A stretch of DNA of 64,000 nucleotides from the NCBI GenBank assembly GCA_005502805.1, contig SCMY01000001.1:372001-436000 (forward strand), read 5' to 3'. Positions within the stretch are counted from its first letter, which is position 1, and each line of letters opens with the position of its first letter. The DNA comes from Rhizobiales bacterium 2SD. GTDB taxonomy: Bacteria > Pseudomonadota > Alphaproteobacteria > Rhizobiales > Beijerinckiaceae. The translations under genes were made by a program, and so were the position numbers. Below are positions 18,156-25,773 of the stretch, in pieces. The notes under the pieces were generated by a model. It searched no databases. It was not told the DNA's origin and saw only the letters and a list, made by a program, of their open reading frames with translations.

Positions 18156-19184
18156 CTATAGGCAATCCGCCAGCGAGGGCCGGCGATTGCCGTCGCGCCC
18201 GACCGTCTCCGGCGCGGCGAGCATGGCGTTCAGCACCGCCTCCTGCGTCGCCTCGGCAGCAGCGCGGAAGGCTAAGTCGATCCGGTTCTCGTTGAGCACG
18301 GTGAGCGGCACGAGATCGGCCTCGTCGAAATGCGCGATCCGGCCGACGGTCGAGAAGGCGATGGCGATGTCGCCGCTGCCATTGCCCCAGAAGGCGCCGA
18401 GCCGCGCCAGCCCCGCGCCGCAGCGCCGGGCGATGCGGGTGAGCTGCCGGCTCTCCCATGGCAGGTCGGTCGCCAGGATGATGATGACCGAGCCGCGCTC
18501 CGGCGGCTGGGCCGGACTCGCGGCAGGAGGCACCGGGCGGCGCCCGTCCGGCAGGACGAGATCGCCGGCATTGCCGAAATTCGCCTGCACCAGAACGCCA
18601 ACAGTGAAGCTGCGGCCATCGAGTGCGATCAGGCGCGAGGCGGTGCCGATGCCGCCCTTGAAGCCGAAGGCGCTCATGCCGGTGCCGGCGCCGACCGCGC
18701 CCTCCTCGACCGGCCCGCCCTTGGCCTCATCGAGCGCCGCTTCGGCGTCGGCCACGGTCAGACGCCGGGCCCTGATATCGGAGAGGAAGCCGTCATTGCA
18801 TTCGAGCACGAGCGAATTGACCGTGCCCGTGCTGCGGCCGATCTCGGGGTTGGCCGCGAGCGCCCGCCCGACCAGCGCCTCGATCCCCGTCGCAACCGAG
18901 AAGGTGTTGCCGAGCAGGAGCGGCGTCTCGATCTGGCCGAGCTCGGCAAGCTGCATCAGCCCGACGCTCTTGCCGAAACCGTTGATGACATCGACGCCGG
19001 CCCTGACCTTCTCGCGGAAGAGGTCGGCGCCATGCGGCAGCACCGCGGTGAAGCCAGTGTGAATATCGCCCTCGCTGATCGTGCGATGACCCACAGTGAC
19101 GCCGGCGACATCGGTGATCGCATTGAGCGGGCCTGGCGGCAGCACACCGCAGACAAGGCCATGATCGCGCGCCCGCTTGCTCAA
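18156..19184 (-). CDS. P1-family (DmpA-type) aminopeptidase
   Basis: 342 aa, matching self-processing beta-aminopeptidases such as DmpA. The start LNAITDVAGVTVGHRTI, GTGMSAFGFKGGIGTASR at about 167-184 and the C-terminal WGNGSGDIAIAFST are family hallmarks. The expected autocleavage bond is Gly231-Ser232 in ERGSVIIILATD, which would free Ser232 as N-terminal nucleophile. Members cleave N-terminal D- or beta-amino acid residues and some short peptides. No signal peptide is visible. A VOC protein and a cysteine-cluster protein lie just upstream on the same strand. The cleavage site is assigned by analogy. Confidence 0.88.
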   Translation of the reverse strand: MSKRARDHGLVCGVLPPGPLNAITDVAGVTVGHRTISEGDIHTGFTAVLPHGADLFREKVRAGVDVINGFGKSVGLMQLAELGQIETPLLLGNTFSVATGIEALVGRALAANPEIGRSTGTVNSLVLECNDGFLSDIRARRLTVADAEAALDEAKGGPVEEGAVGAGTGMSAFGFKGGIGTASRLIALDGRSFTVGVLVQANFGNAGDLVLPDGRRPVPPAASPAQPPERGSVIIILATDLPWESRQLTRIARRCGAGLARLGAFWGNGSGDIAIAFSTVGRIAHFDEADLVPLTVLNENRIDLAFRAAAEATQEAVLNAMLAAPETVGRDGNRRPSLADCL

Positions 19185-19207
19185 GGCATTCTCCCGTCCC
19201 GCTGCCG

Positions 19208-19627
19208 CTAGACCGCCGTGTTGAACACGGCTTCGATGTTGTGGCCATCAGGATCGATGACGAAGGCGGCATAATAGTGCGGGCCGTAATGCGCCCGCAG
19301 GCCCGGCGCGCCATTGTCCCGCCCGCCATGCCGAAGCGCGGCACGGTGAAATTCACCGACAGCCTCGCGCCCCGGAGCCGCAAAGGCGACATGGAAGCCG
19401 GGCCCCGGCGGTCGCTGCCCGTCAGGCCGATGCTTCAGCGCCAAGCCGTCGCCACCGCCCGCAACACCGTAGCCGACGGCCTGATTGCTTTCGCCGGGCC
19501 GGAGATCGCTCCAGACCCGGACATAGCCGAGCGGCGCGAGCACGGCATCATAGAAGGCCGTCGCGCGCTCGATATCGGCCACACCGAGCGAGAGATGATG
19601 CAGCATCGGCCGATCCGGCTCGCTCAC
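19208..19627 (-). CDS. VOC-family (glyoxalase-like) protein
   Basis: 139 aa single-domain VOC protein from a GTG at 19627. Two beta-alpha-beta-beta-beta halves can be traced: MLHHLSLGVADIERATAFYD at the start and GFHVAFAAPGREAVGEFHRA in the middle. The end FVIDPDGHNIEAVF holds the usual metal-binding Glu. VOC proteins include lyases, dioxygenases and resistance proteins; this one resembles the many uncharacterised glyoxalase-like members. The GTG overlaps the TGA of the upstream cysteine-cluster gene by 2 nt, so the two are coupled. Confidence 0.85.
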   Translation of the reverse strand: MSEPDRPMLHHLSLGVADIERATAFYDAVLAPLGYVRVWSDLRPGESNQAVGYGVAGGGDGLALKHRPDGQRPPGPGFHVAFAAPGREAVGEFHRAALRHGGRDNGAPGLRAHYGPHYYAAFVIDPDGHNIEAVFNTAV

Positions 19628-20154
19628 GCCGCGGCCTTGACCTTCGCCACCGTCACCCGCGGCCGTCCGCCAGCCAGCTCCTCGCGCAGCACCAGCCGCT
19701 CATCGGCCGCGATCACGCCGAGCGGCGCGTCATGGTCAGGCATGACGGCAGTCGCCGACTTGTTGAGGAAGACGATGACCGGGCGATTGCCGGCAGCGGC
19801 CCAGCGCCGCAGCTGGGTGAGATAGGGCTCCTTGCGCCAGGCCTGCGGCGCGCCGGGATCGAGCTGGACGAACAGCCAGCTGGTCGCCGGGTCCATGGTC
19901 AGCACGAAGCGCGCCTTGTCCGGCTTCCATTCGGGGCCGAGGAAGCTCTGCGTCATCCACAGGCAGAAGAAGGCGCGGCAATGGTCCGGCCGCGTCGCAT
20001 GGATGCCACAGCCCCGCCCGGGCAGGCAGTGCTTGCACCAGCTGCCGGCGACGCTCTCGACCGCCGGCACGTCATAGACCTTGCAGCACAAGGTGCAGCT
20101 GCCGCAGTCCCGGCCTGGGGCCGGCTGGTTCACCATGCGGGCGGGGTCGATCAT
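19624..20154 (-). CDS. Cysteine-cluster (YkgJ-like) protein
   Basis: 176 aa from the ATG at 20154 (MIDPARMVNQPAPG). This start was preferred over a longer frame because the extension runs through a dispersed palindrome at 20262-20297. The Cys-rich block DCGSCTLCCKVYDV, then WCKHCLPGRGCGIHATRPDHC and RAFFCLW, resembles the YkgJ family, which probably binds a zinc or Fe-S centre; its biochemical role is not established. The C-terminal half has no Cys and is beta-rich. It is coupled to the VOC gene. Confidence 0.75.
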   Translation of the reverse strand: MIDPARMVNQPAPGRDCGSCTLCCKVYDVPAVESVAGSWCKHCLPGRGCGIHATRPDHCRAFFCLWMTQSFLGPEWKPDKARFVLTMDPATSWLFVQLDPGAPQAWRKEPYLTQLRRWAAAGNRPVIVFLNKSATAVMPDHDAPLGVIAADERLVLREELAGGRPRVTVAKVKAAA

Positions 20155-20261
20155 GCAGGCTCTCTTCGAAAGGTCGCGGAACCATGCGCACCGCCGTCGC
20201 GGCTGGCAAGCCGATTTGGAAGCGTTCGAAGGAAAGACGGCCTCTCTTTCAACTACCCAGA

Positions 20262-20297
20262 TCATCCCGGGCGAAGCGCAGCGCCGATCCGGGATGA
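20262..20297. repeat. Palindromic intergenic repeat (TCATCCCGG...CCGGGATGA)
   Basis: Inverted arms TCATCCCGG (20262-20270) and CCGGGATGA (20289-20297) enclose an 18-nt core rich in GCGAAGCGCAGCGCC. Palindromes with these ends are dispersed in many Hyphomicrobiales. It lies in the divergent gap between the cysteine-cluster gene and the aminotransferase gene, where it may form a hairpin. Only one copy is present in this window. Confidence 0.55.
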
Positions 20298-20450
20298 CCG
20301 GATAAAGGCGGAGCGGCCGCCTCAAGATTCCGACGCGCAGACCCCGCCCCGCGCCAGACTCTGCCCCGCTCTGCAGGAAAATCGCTCAGCGCTTGCGCGG
20401 GTCGCGGTCTATGCTCGCATAAACGACGCATAAAAAGCAGGAGCCGGGAC

Positions 20451-21833
20451 ATGCTGACCAACCTCGCCGTCCGCGACATCGAGACCCTCGTCCACCCCTA
20501 CACCAATCTGGCGGTTCATCGCGAGGTCGGCCCGCTGGTGCTGGAACGCGGCAAGGGCGTCTATGTCTACGACGTCTCCGGCAAGGACTATATCGAGGGC
20601 ATGGCCGGGCTCTGGTGCACCTCGCTCGGCTATTCCAACGAGGAGCTCTGCGACGTCGCCTATGAGCAGCTGAAGAAGCTGCCCTTTACCCACATCTTCT
20701 CCGGCCGCAGCCACGACCCGGCGATCGAGCTGGCCGAGAAGCTGAAGGAGATCGCGCCGGTGCCGATCTCGAAGGTGTTCTACGGCGCCTCCGGCTCGGA
20801 TGCGAACGATACCCAGGTCAAGCTGGTCTGGTACATGAACAATGCGCTCGGCCGGCCCAAGAAGAAGAAGATCATCTCGCGGCTGAAGGCCTATCACGGC
20901 GTCACCGTCGCCTCGGCCTCGCTGACCGGCCTGCCGGCCAACCACACCGATTTCGACCTGCCGCTGCCCGGCATCCTGCACACCTCCAGCCCGCATCACT
21001 ACCGCTTCGCGCAGCCAGGCGAGAGCGAACTCGACTTCTCGGCGCGGCTTGCCGCCGAACTCGACGAGATGATCCAGCGCGAGGGACCGGACACGGTCGC
21101 CGCCTTCATCGCCGAGCCGGTGATGGGCGCCGGCGGCGCAGTCACCCCGCCCGAGGGTTATTTCGAGGCGATCAACGCCGTCCTGGCGAAATACGACATC
21201 CTCTTCATCGCCGACGAGGTCATCACCGGCTTCGGCCGCACCGGCGAGATGTTCGGCACCACCACCTACAAGATGAAGGCCGATACGCTCTCCTGCGCCA
21301 AGGCGCTGACCTCGGCCTATTTCCCGCTCAGCGCCGTGCTGATCAACGAGCCGGTCTATGAGGTCCTCGTCGACCAGAGCAAGAAGATCGGCACCTTCGG
21401 CCATGGCAACACCTATGCCGGCCACCCGGTCGGCTGCGCCGTCGCGGTCAAGACGCTGGAGATCTACCAGCGCGACAGGATCATCGAGCATGTCCGCAAG
21501 GTCGCGCCGACCTTCCTGCAGCGCCTCGGCAAGCTCGCCGAGCACCCGCTGGTCGGCGAAGCCCGCGGCGTCGGCCTGATCGGCGGCGTCGAGCTCGTCA
21601 AGGACAAGGCGAGCAAGGCGCAGTTCGAGGCCAAGAAGGGCGTCGCCGCCAAGTCGGTCTCCTTCGCCCAGGACGAGGGCCTGATCCTGCGCGCCATGGG
21701 CGGCGACCGTGTCGCCTTCTGCCCGCCGCTGGTGATCACCGAAGCCGAGATCGGCGAGATGTTCGACCGCTATGAGCGGGCGCTCGCCAAGACGCTCGAC
21801 TGGGTCAAGGCCGAGGGCCTGCTGGCGGGCTGA
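20451..21833 (+). CDS. Class III (omega) aminotransferase
   Basis: 460 aa PLP enzyme. The start GMAGLWCTSLGYSNEELCDV, the cofactor loop YGASGSDANDTQVKLVWY, the PLP-pocket Asp in FIADEVITGFGRTG and the Schiff-base Lys in LSCAKALTSAYFPLSAVL are all present. Length and these motifs fit omega-amino-acid:pyruvate or putrescine/taurine-type aminotransferases. The amino donor is not determinable by eye. GCAGGAGCCGGGAC just before the ATG provides a ribosome site. A structured intergenic repeat follows the gene. Confidence 0.93.
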   Translation: MLTNLAVRDIETLVHPYTNLAVHREVGPLVLERGKGVYVYDVSGKDYIEGMAGLWCTSLGYSNEELCDVAYEQLKKLPFTHIFSGRSHDPAIELAEKLKEIAPVPISKVFYGASGSDANDTQVKLVWYMNNALGRPKKKKIISRLKAYHGVTVASASLTGLPANHTDFDLPLPGILHTSSPHHYRFAQPGESELDFSARLAAELDEMIQREGPDTVAAFIAEPVMGAGGAVTPPEGYFEAINAVLAKYDILFIADEVITGFGRTGEMFGTTTYKMKADTLSCAKALTSAYFPLSAVLINEPVYEVLVDQSKKIGTFGHGNTYAGHPVGCAVAVKTLEIYQRDRIIEHVRKVAPTFLQRLGKLAEHPLVGEARGVGLIGGVELVKDKASKAQFEAKKGVAAKSVSFAQDEGLILRAMGGDRVAFCPPLVITEAEIGEMFDRYERALAKTLDWVKAEGLLAG

Positions 21834-21854
21834 AGGCGGGCCCGGAACCACGAC

Positions 21855-21950
21855 GTCATGCTCGCCCTTGTGGCGAGCATCCACGCCTTGGACACTGCCT
21901 TCGACGAACGAAGTGAAGACGTGGATGGTCGGGACAAGCCCGACCATGAC
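21855..21950. repeat. Dispersed palindromic repeat, copy 1
   Basis: A 96-nt structured element. It has a 9-bp hairpin ATGCTCGCC-cttgt-GGCGAGCAT (21858-21880), a 7-bp closing stem ATCCACG/CGTGGAT (21879-21885 with 21920-21926), and a second 9-bp hairpin ATGGTCGGG-acaag-CCCGACCAT (21925-21947). The ends GTCATG and CATGAC are also complementary. The same element recurs at 62821-62911 with scattered changes. It follows the aminotransferase stop by about 20 nt and could also work as a transcript-end structure. Confidence 0.85.
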
Positions 21951-22143
21951 GGGAGCGCGCGCCCCACAGATTTGGGCGCCCCACCCCGCGAAACTGTGCC
22001 AAAGCTGACCAAAGCCTCGGTGTGACACGAAAAACGTCACGAGAATTTCACGATGCCGCCGCCGGCTCGACCTGATCGGCAGCGACATTGACGGTGCTGA
22101 CGGCCCAGGAACCGTCGGCGCCCACAACCGGAAACCGAGGATC
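21951..22143. other. Intergenic region with a possible inverted repeat
   Basis: Between the repeat and a doubtful small gene. The only structure noticed is GTGAC (22022-22026) and GTCAC (22036-22040) separated by 9 nt around an A-tract, followed by an A/T-rich GAGAATTTCACG. It could be part of a promoter or operator for the genes downstream. No coding sequence was recognised. Confidence 0.3.
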
Positions 22144-22341
22144 ATGTCTACGCATAAGCCGCGCCACCCCGCGCACCGTTCCGCCAGCTTCCATGATGCC
22201 AGCGCACGAGAGGCCTATGCATCGCGCTTCCGCCCGATCGCGATTCCTGCCATCGTCGCGGGAACCCGCCGGGCCTCGGCCGCGTTGACCTCGCAGCACA
22301 GGGACGTTCCGGCGCTCCTGCGCAACGGTTTCGAAGATTGA
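22144..22341 (+). CDS. Possible small basic protein
   Basis: 65 aa, rich in His, Arg and Ala (MSTHKPRHPAHRSASFHDAS at the start, ending RNGFED). GAGG stands 4-7 nt before the ATG, a passable ribosome site. The stop is 27 nt before the metallophosphoesterase ATG on the same strand. No domain, membrane segment or metal motif was recognised. It may be a genuine small gene leading the phosphoesterase, or a chance frame; the basic composition also arises readily from GC bias. Confidence 0.35.
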   Translation: MSTHKPRHPAHRSASFHDASAREAYASRFRPIAIPAIVAGTRRASAALTSQHRDVPALLRNGFED

Positions 22342-22368
22342 TACGACGACCTCCCTCTGAGACCCCAA

Positions 22369-23265
22369 ATGCTTGACCGGCGCAGAGTTCTTCAGACTCT
22401 CGCCGGTCTTTTTCTGTCCGGCATCGGGCTCGGCAGTTATGCCTATGCTTGGGAGCCCGCCCATCAGGGCGTGACCCGCTACAGGTTGAAGCCCACGCGT
22501 TGGCCGGAAGGCCGGCAGCTACGCCTCGCCGTGATCACCGACCTGCATGTCGGCGGCCCGCATATGCCGGTCGCACGCGTCCGGCAGATCGTGGCGCAGA
22601 CCAATGCGCTGAAGCCGGACCTTGTCTTGCTGGTCGGCGATTTCGTCGCCAGCCGCGCCCGCCGTTCCGGCGACCCTGCACCGGCCGAATGGGCGAGCGA
22701 GCTCGCCCGGCTCGTGGCACCGGCCGGCCGATTCGCCGTGCTCGGTAATCACGACTGGTGGCAGGACGAGCGTGCCCAGAGAGAGCTGCGGGGGCCGACC
22801 CAGTCCACCATTGCGCTCGAGGCCGCCGGTATTCCCGTTCTGGAGAACCGGGCGGTCAGGCTCGATACCAGCGCCGGGCCGCTCTGGATCGCCGGCCTCG
22901 GCGACCAGGAGGCCTTCGTCCTGCGCCGTCGTCCGCGCGGGTTTCGCTATGGCGTCGACGATCTGCCCGCCACGCTCGCCATGATCGAGGACGACGCGCC
23001 GCTGATCCTGATGGCGCATGAGCCCGACATCTTCGCCGAAGTCCCCGAGCGTGTGGACCTCACCTTGTCGGGCCACACCCATGGCGGGCAGGTCAGGCTA
23101 TTCGGCTGGTCTCCGATCGTGCCCTCGCACTACGGCAACCGCTACGCCTACGGCCATGTCCGGGAGGCTGGCCGCGACCTCATCGTCTCGGCCGGGCTGG
23201 GCACCAGCAAGCTGCCGATCCGGCTGGGCGCGCCGCCGGAGATCGTCCTGATCGAGCTGGGCTGA
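22369..23265 (+). CDS. Metallophosphoesterase, probably Tat-exported
   Basis: 298 aa calcineurin-like phosphoesterase. Metal-binding motifs occur in order: ITDLHVGGPH (D-x-H) at about 55-64, LLVGDFVAS (GD), LGNHDWW (GNHD) and DLTLSGHTHGGQVRL (GHTHGG). The N-terminus DRRRVLQTLAGLFLSG has a twin-arginine pair before a hydrophobic stretch, suggesting Tat export or membrane anchoring, as in YkuE-like enzymes. Such enzymes hydrolyse phosphodiesters at the outer face of the membrane, and some act on lipid phosphates. It converges with an L,D-transpeptidase gene. Confidence 0.9.
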   Translation: MLDRRRVLQTLAGLFLSGIGLGSYAYAWEPAHQGVTRYRLKPTRWPEGRQLRLAVITDLHVGGPHMPVARVRQIVAQTNALKPDLVLLVGDFVASRARRSGDPAPAEWASELARLVAPAGRFAVLGNHDWWQDERAQRELRGPTQSTIALEAAGIPVLENRAVRLDTSAGPLWIAGLGDQEAFVLRRRPRGFRYGVDDLPATLAMIEDDAPLILMAHEPDIFAEVPERVDLTLSGHTHGGQVRLFGWSPIVPSHYGNRYAYGHVREAGRDLIVSAGLGTSKLPIRLGAPPEIVLIELG

Positions 23266-23266
23266 G

Positions 23267-23286
23267 GGTGATGCTCTGGCGTCACC
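23267..23286. terminator. Hairpin between convergent genes
   Basis: GGTGATGC-tctg-GCGTCACC forms an 8-bp stem (one T-G pair) with a tetraloop, lying exactly between the convergent stops at 23265 and 23290. It could end transcription in both directions. No T-tract, so only moderately likely. Confidence 0.4.
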
Positions 23287-23289
23287 TGA

Positions 23290-23886
23290 TCAGCGGACGA
23301 TGACCTTCCCGCCGACCGCAGCGCGGTTGTAGAGGTCGATCGCATCGATGTTGCGCATCCGGATGCAACCGGACGAGGCCGAGCGGCCGATCGTCTCCGG
23401 CTCGTTGGTGCCGTGGATGCGGTAGAGCGTGTCCTTGCCGTTCTGGTAGAGATAGAGGGCGCGGGCGCCGAGCGGGTTCTCCGGCCCGCCCTCCATGCCG
23501 CCGGCGCGCGGCGCCAGATGCGGCCAGCGCGCGATCATCTCGGCCGGGGGCGTCCAGCGCGGCCACTCGGCCTTGCGCTGCATCACGGCAGTCCCGGTCC
23601 AGCCGAAGGCCTCGTCGCCGGTCGCGACGCCGTAGCGGATCGCCTTCTTGCCCGGCAGGACGAAGTAGAGGAACTTCTCGGTGGTATCGACCACGATCGT
23701 GCCGGGCTCTTCGCCGGTCGGATCGTTGATCTCGTAAGGCAGATGCGTGATCTGCGTCTCGAAATTCGGCACCAGCGCCATGTATTCGGCATCGCGTGCC
23801 GACAGAGACGGGGCATGGACAGTCTTGTACTGGCAGGCGCCGAGAAGCACCGACAGGCCGAGCACCGCAACGAAAGTCTGCTTCAT
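23290..23886 (-). CDS. L,D-transpeptidase (YkuD domain), lipoprotein
   Basis: 198 aa from the ATG at 23886, preceded by GGTGGAA. The N-terminus has a lipobox, LSVLLGAC, so the mature protein would be lipid-anchored at its Cys. The YkuD domain holds TIVVDTTEKFLYFVLPGKKA, the catalytic His in YRIHGTNEP and the catalytic Cys in SASSGCIRM. Enzymes of this family make 3-3 peptidoglycan crosslinks or attach proteins to peptidoglycan in the periplasm; many paralogs with this lipoprotein form occur in Hyphomicrobiales. A longer reading frame upstream was rejected because it lacks coding character. Confidence 0.92.
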   Translation of the reverse strand: MKQTFVAVLGLSVLLGACQYKTVHAPSLSARDAEYMALVPNFETQITHLPYEINDPTGEEPGTIVVDTTEKFLYFVLPGKKAIRYGVATGDEAFGWTGTAVMQRKAEWPRWTPPAEMIARWPHLAPRAGGMEGGPENPLGARALYLYQNGKDTLYRIHGTNEPETIGRSASSGCIRMRNIDAIDLYNRAAVGGKVIVR

Positions 23887-24119
23887 GGGTTCCACCGCCG
23901 GCATCAAAACGATGCTCGTTATGATGAATGCTTCGTTAAAAAACGGTGACCCGACAAGGCACGGCCCGGGTCGAACACAACCCGGTCTTACGGCGCAAAC
24001 GTATTTCAGGCAATGAAGTTCCGGCACCGCTCTGGCGTCTTGCTGCATTGCAGTGACAATATGGTCACGCTTGCGGGCTACCTCCTTCGGCCAGCTTCGC
24101 GACTATCGGAGACTTGCGC

Positions 24120-25049
24120 GTGACGACGCTGCTGATCAGCCATCCTTCCAGCCTGCGCCATGTCACGCCGCCCGGCCACCCCGAGCGCGCCGACCGCATC
24201 CGCGCCGTCGAGCAGGCGCTGGAGGATGAGCGATTCGCGCTGCTGCAACGCATCGAGGCGCCGGAGGGCACACTCGCCCAGGTCGAGCTCTGCCACCCGG
24301 CCGGCTATGCGAACGCCATCGTCGAAGCGGCGCCTCAGGACGGCATGGTCCAGGTCGATGCCGACACGATCATGTCGCCGGGCACGCTCGCGGCGGCGCT
24401 GCACGGGGTCGGCGGCGCCATCCATGCCGTCGACGAGGTCATGAGCCGGCGCGCGACCAATGCCTTCAGCGCCATGCGCCCGCCCGGCCACCATGCCGAG
24501 AGCGACAAGGCGATGGGCTTCTGCTTCTTCAACAACGCCGCCATCGCCGCCCGCCATGCCCAGAAGGCTCATGGCGCCGAGCGCGTCGCCATCGTCGACT
24601 GGGACGTCCATCACGGCAACGGCACGCAGGAGATCTTCTGGAGCGACGCCAGCGTGCTCTACGCCTCGACCCATGAGATGCCGCTCTATCCCGGCACCGG
24701 CGCGCCTTCCGAGCGCGGCGAGCACGGCACCATCGTCAACGCGCCCTTGCGAGCCGGCGATGGAGCCGATGCTTTCCGCGACGCCTTCGAGAGCGCGATC
24801 CTGCCGCGGCTCGCGGATTTCCGGCCCGATCTCGTCATCATCTCGGCCGGCTTCGACGCCCATTGGCGCGACCCGCTCGCCAACATCAACCTGAAGGAAG
24901 CCGACTTCGCCTGGGCGACGCAAAAGCTGATGGAGATCGCCGACCGCCATGCCGGCGGGCGACTCGTCTCGATCCTGGAAGGCGGCTACGACCTCGAAGG
25001 CCTGTCGAAATCGACCGCCGCCCACGTCATGGCGCTGATGCGGGGGTGA
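24120..25049 (+). CDS. Histone-deacetylase-family amidohydrolase
   Basis: 309 aa from a GTG at 24120, with GGAG at 24108-24111 at proper distance; a TTG two codons earlier sits too close. Zn-dependent deacetylase motifs are present: HPERADRIRAVE, the His pair in RPPGHHAESDKAMGFCFFNN, the metal site in WDVHHGNGTQEIFW and ISAGFDAHWRDPL. Bacterial members deacetylate acetylpolyamines, acetoin-related compounds or small N-acetyl metabolites; there is no histone substrate. A LysE-type exporter follows. The substrate is unknown. Confidence 0.93.
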   Translation: MTTLLISHPSSLRHVTPPGHPERADRIRAVEQALEDERFALLQRIEAPEGTLAQVELCHPAGYANAIVEAAPQDGMVQVDADTIMSPGTLAAALHGVGGAIHAVDEVMSRRATNAFSAMRPPGHHAESDKAMGFCFFNNAAIAARHAQKAHGAERVAIVDWDVHHGNGTQEIFWSDASVLYASTHEMPLYPGTGAPSERGEHGTIVNAPLRAGDGADAFRDAFESAILPRLADFRPDLVIISAGFDAHWRDPLANINLKEADFAWATQKLMEIADRHAGGRLVSILEGGYDLEGLSKSTAAHVMALMRG

Positions 25050-25132
25050 GACCGCGCCCTTCGATCGCATGACGCGGCACGCCACGGGACGAGCTCAAAT
25101 CGAGCAATCGTCCCGGCAAGCGGCGTGCTTCG

Positions 25133-25765
25133 ATGTTCTCGATCGACCAACCCGACGTGATCCTCTCCCTGGCGGGCACCTACGCCCTGATCGCGGTCAC
25201 ACCCGGTCCGAACTTCGCAGTCGTCGCTCAATGCGGGCTGTCGGCCTCACGCGCCAAGGCAGCAGCAGCGGCGTTCGGCGTCGCTCTTGGCGCCGGCCTC
25301 GTGGCGATGGCGGCGGCGTCCGGAGCCGCGTCGCTCCTCGCGCTCGGCCCCTCGCGGCTTGCCATCGGCCTCTGCTTCACCCTACTCCTGCTCTGGCTCG
25401 CCTTGGGCAGTCTTCGGACGGCGTACATATCGGCCGCCCAGCCCCGGCTTTGCGAAGAGGTCTCGCTCGCACGCTGCCTGCGGCTCGGCCTGCTGACCGC
25501 AACCAGCAACCCGCTGACCTTCGCGTTCTTCCTCGGCCTCAGCTCCGCGCCCGGCTGCGGCGCACGAGGCTGCTCGCCGGCATCGGCCTTCCTCGCGGCC
25601 TTCACGGTCGCGCTGATCTGGTTCGGCTGCGTCGCGCTGTTATTGTCGGATCAGCGGGTCGCGCGCTTCTGCACAGGCAAGCGGGCCGGCATGCATGTCG
25701 CCATCGCAGCGCTGCTCGCCGGCCACGCCGCCTGGGCGGCGACCGCAACCATCGGCCTGCTCTAG
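25133..25765 (+). CDS. LysE-family translocator
   Basis: 210 aa inner-membrane protein with about six hydrophobic helices. The LysE/RhtB signature is at the start: LAGTYALIAVTPGPNFAVVA, with TPGPN at about 22-26. The loop TATSNPLTFAFFLGLSSAP at about 122-140 is also typical. Members export amino acids such as lysine, homoserine or threonine. It lies 83 nt after the deacetylase-like gene on the same strand and could share its transcript. The C-terminal part is shorter than some homologs but intact. Confidence 0.85.
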   Translation: MFSIDQPDVILSLAGTYALIAVTPGPNFAVVAQCGLSASRAKAAAAAFGVALGAGLVAMAAASGAASLLALGPSRLAIGLCFTLLLLWLALGSLRTAYISAAQPRLCEEVSLARCLRLGLLTATSNPLTFAFFLGLSSAPGCGARGCSPASAFLAAFTVALIWFGCVALLLSDQRVARFCTGKRAGMHVAIAALLAGHAAWAATATIGLL

Positions 25766-25773
25766 GCGGCCCC

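Noticed and set aside
20155..20325. N-terminal extension of the cysteine-cluster protein
   Set aside because: It would translate through a dispersed palindrome (20262-20297); ATG 20154 gives a normal start.
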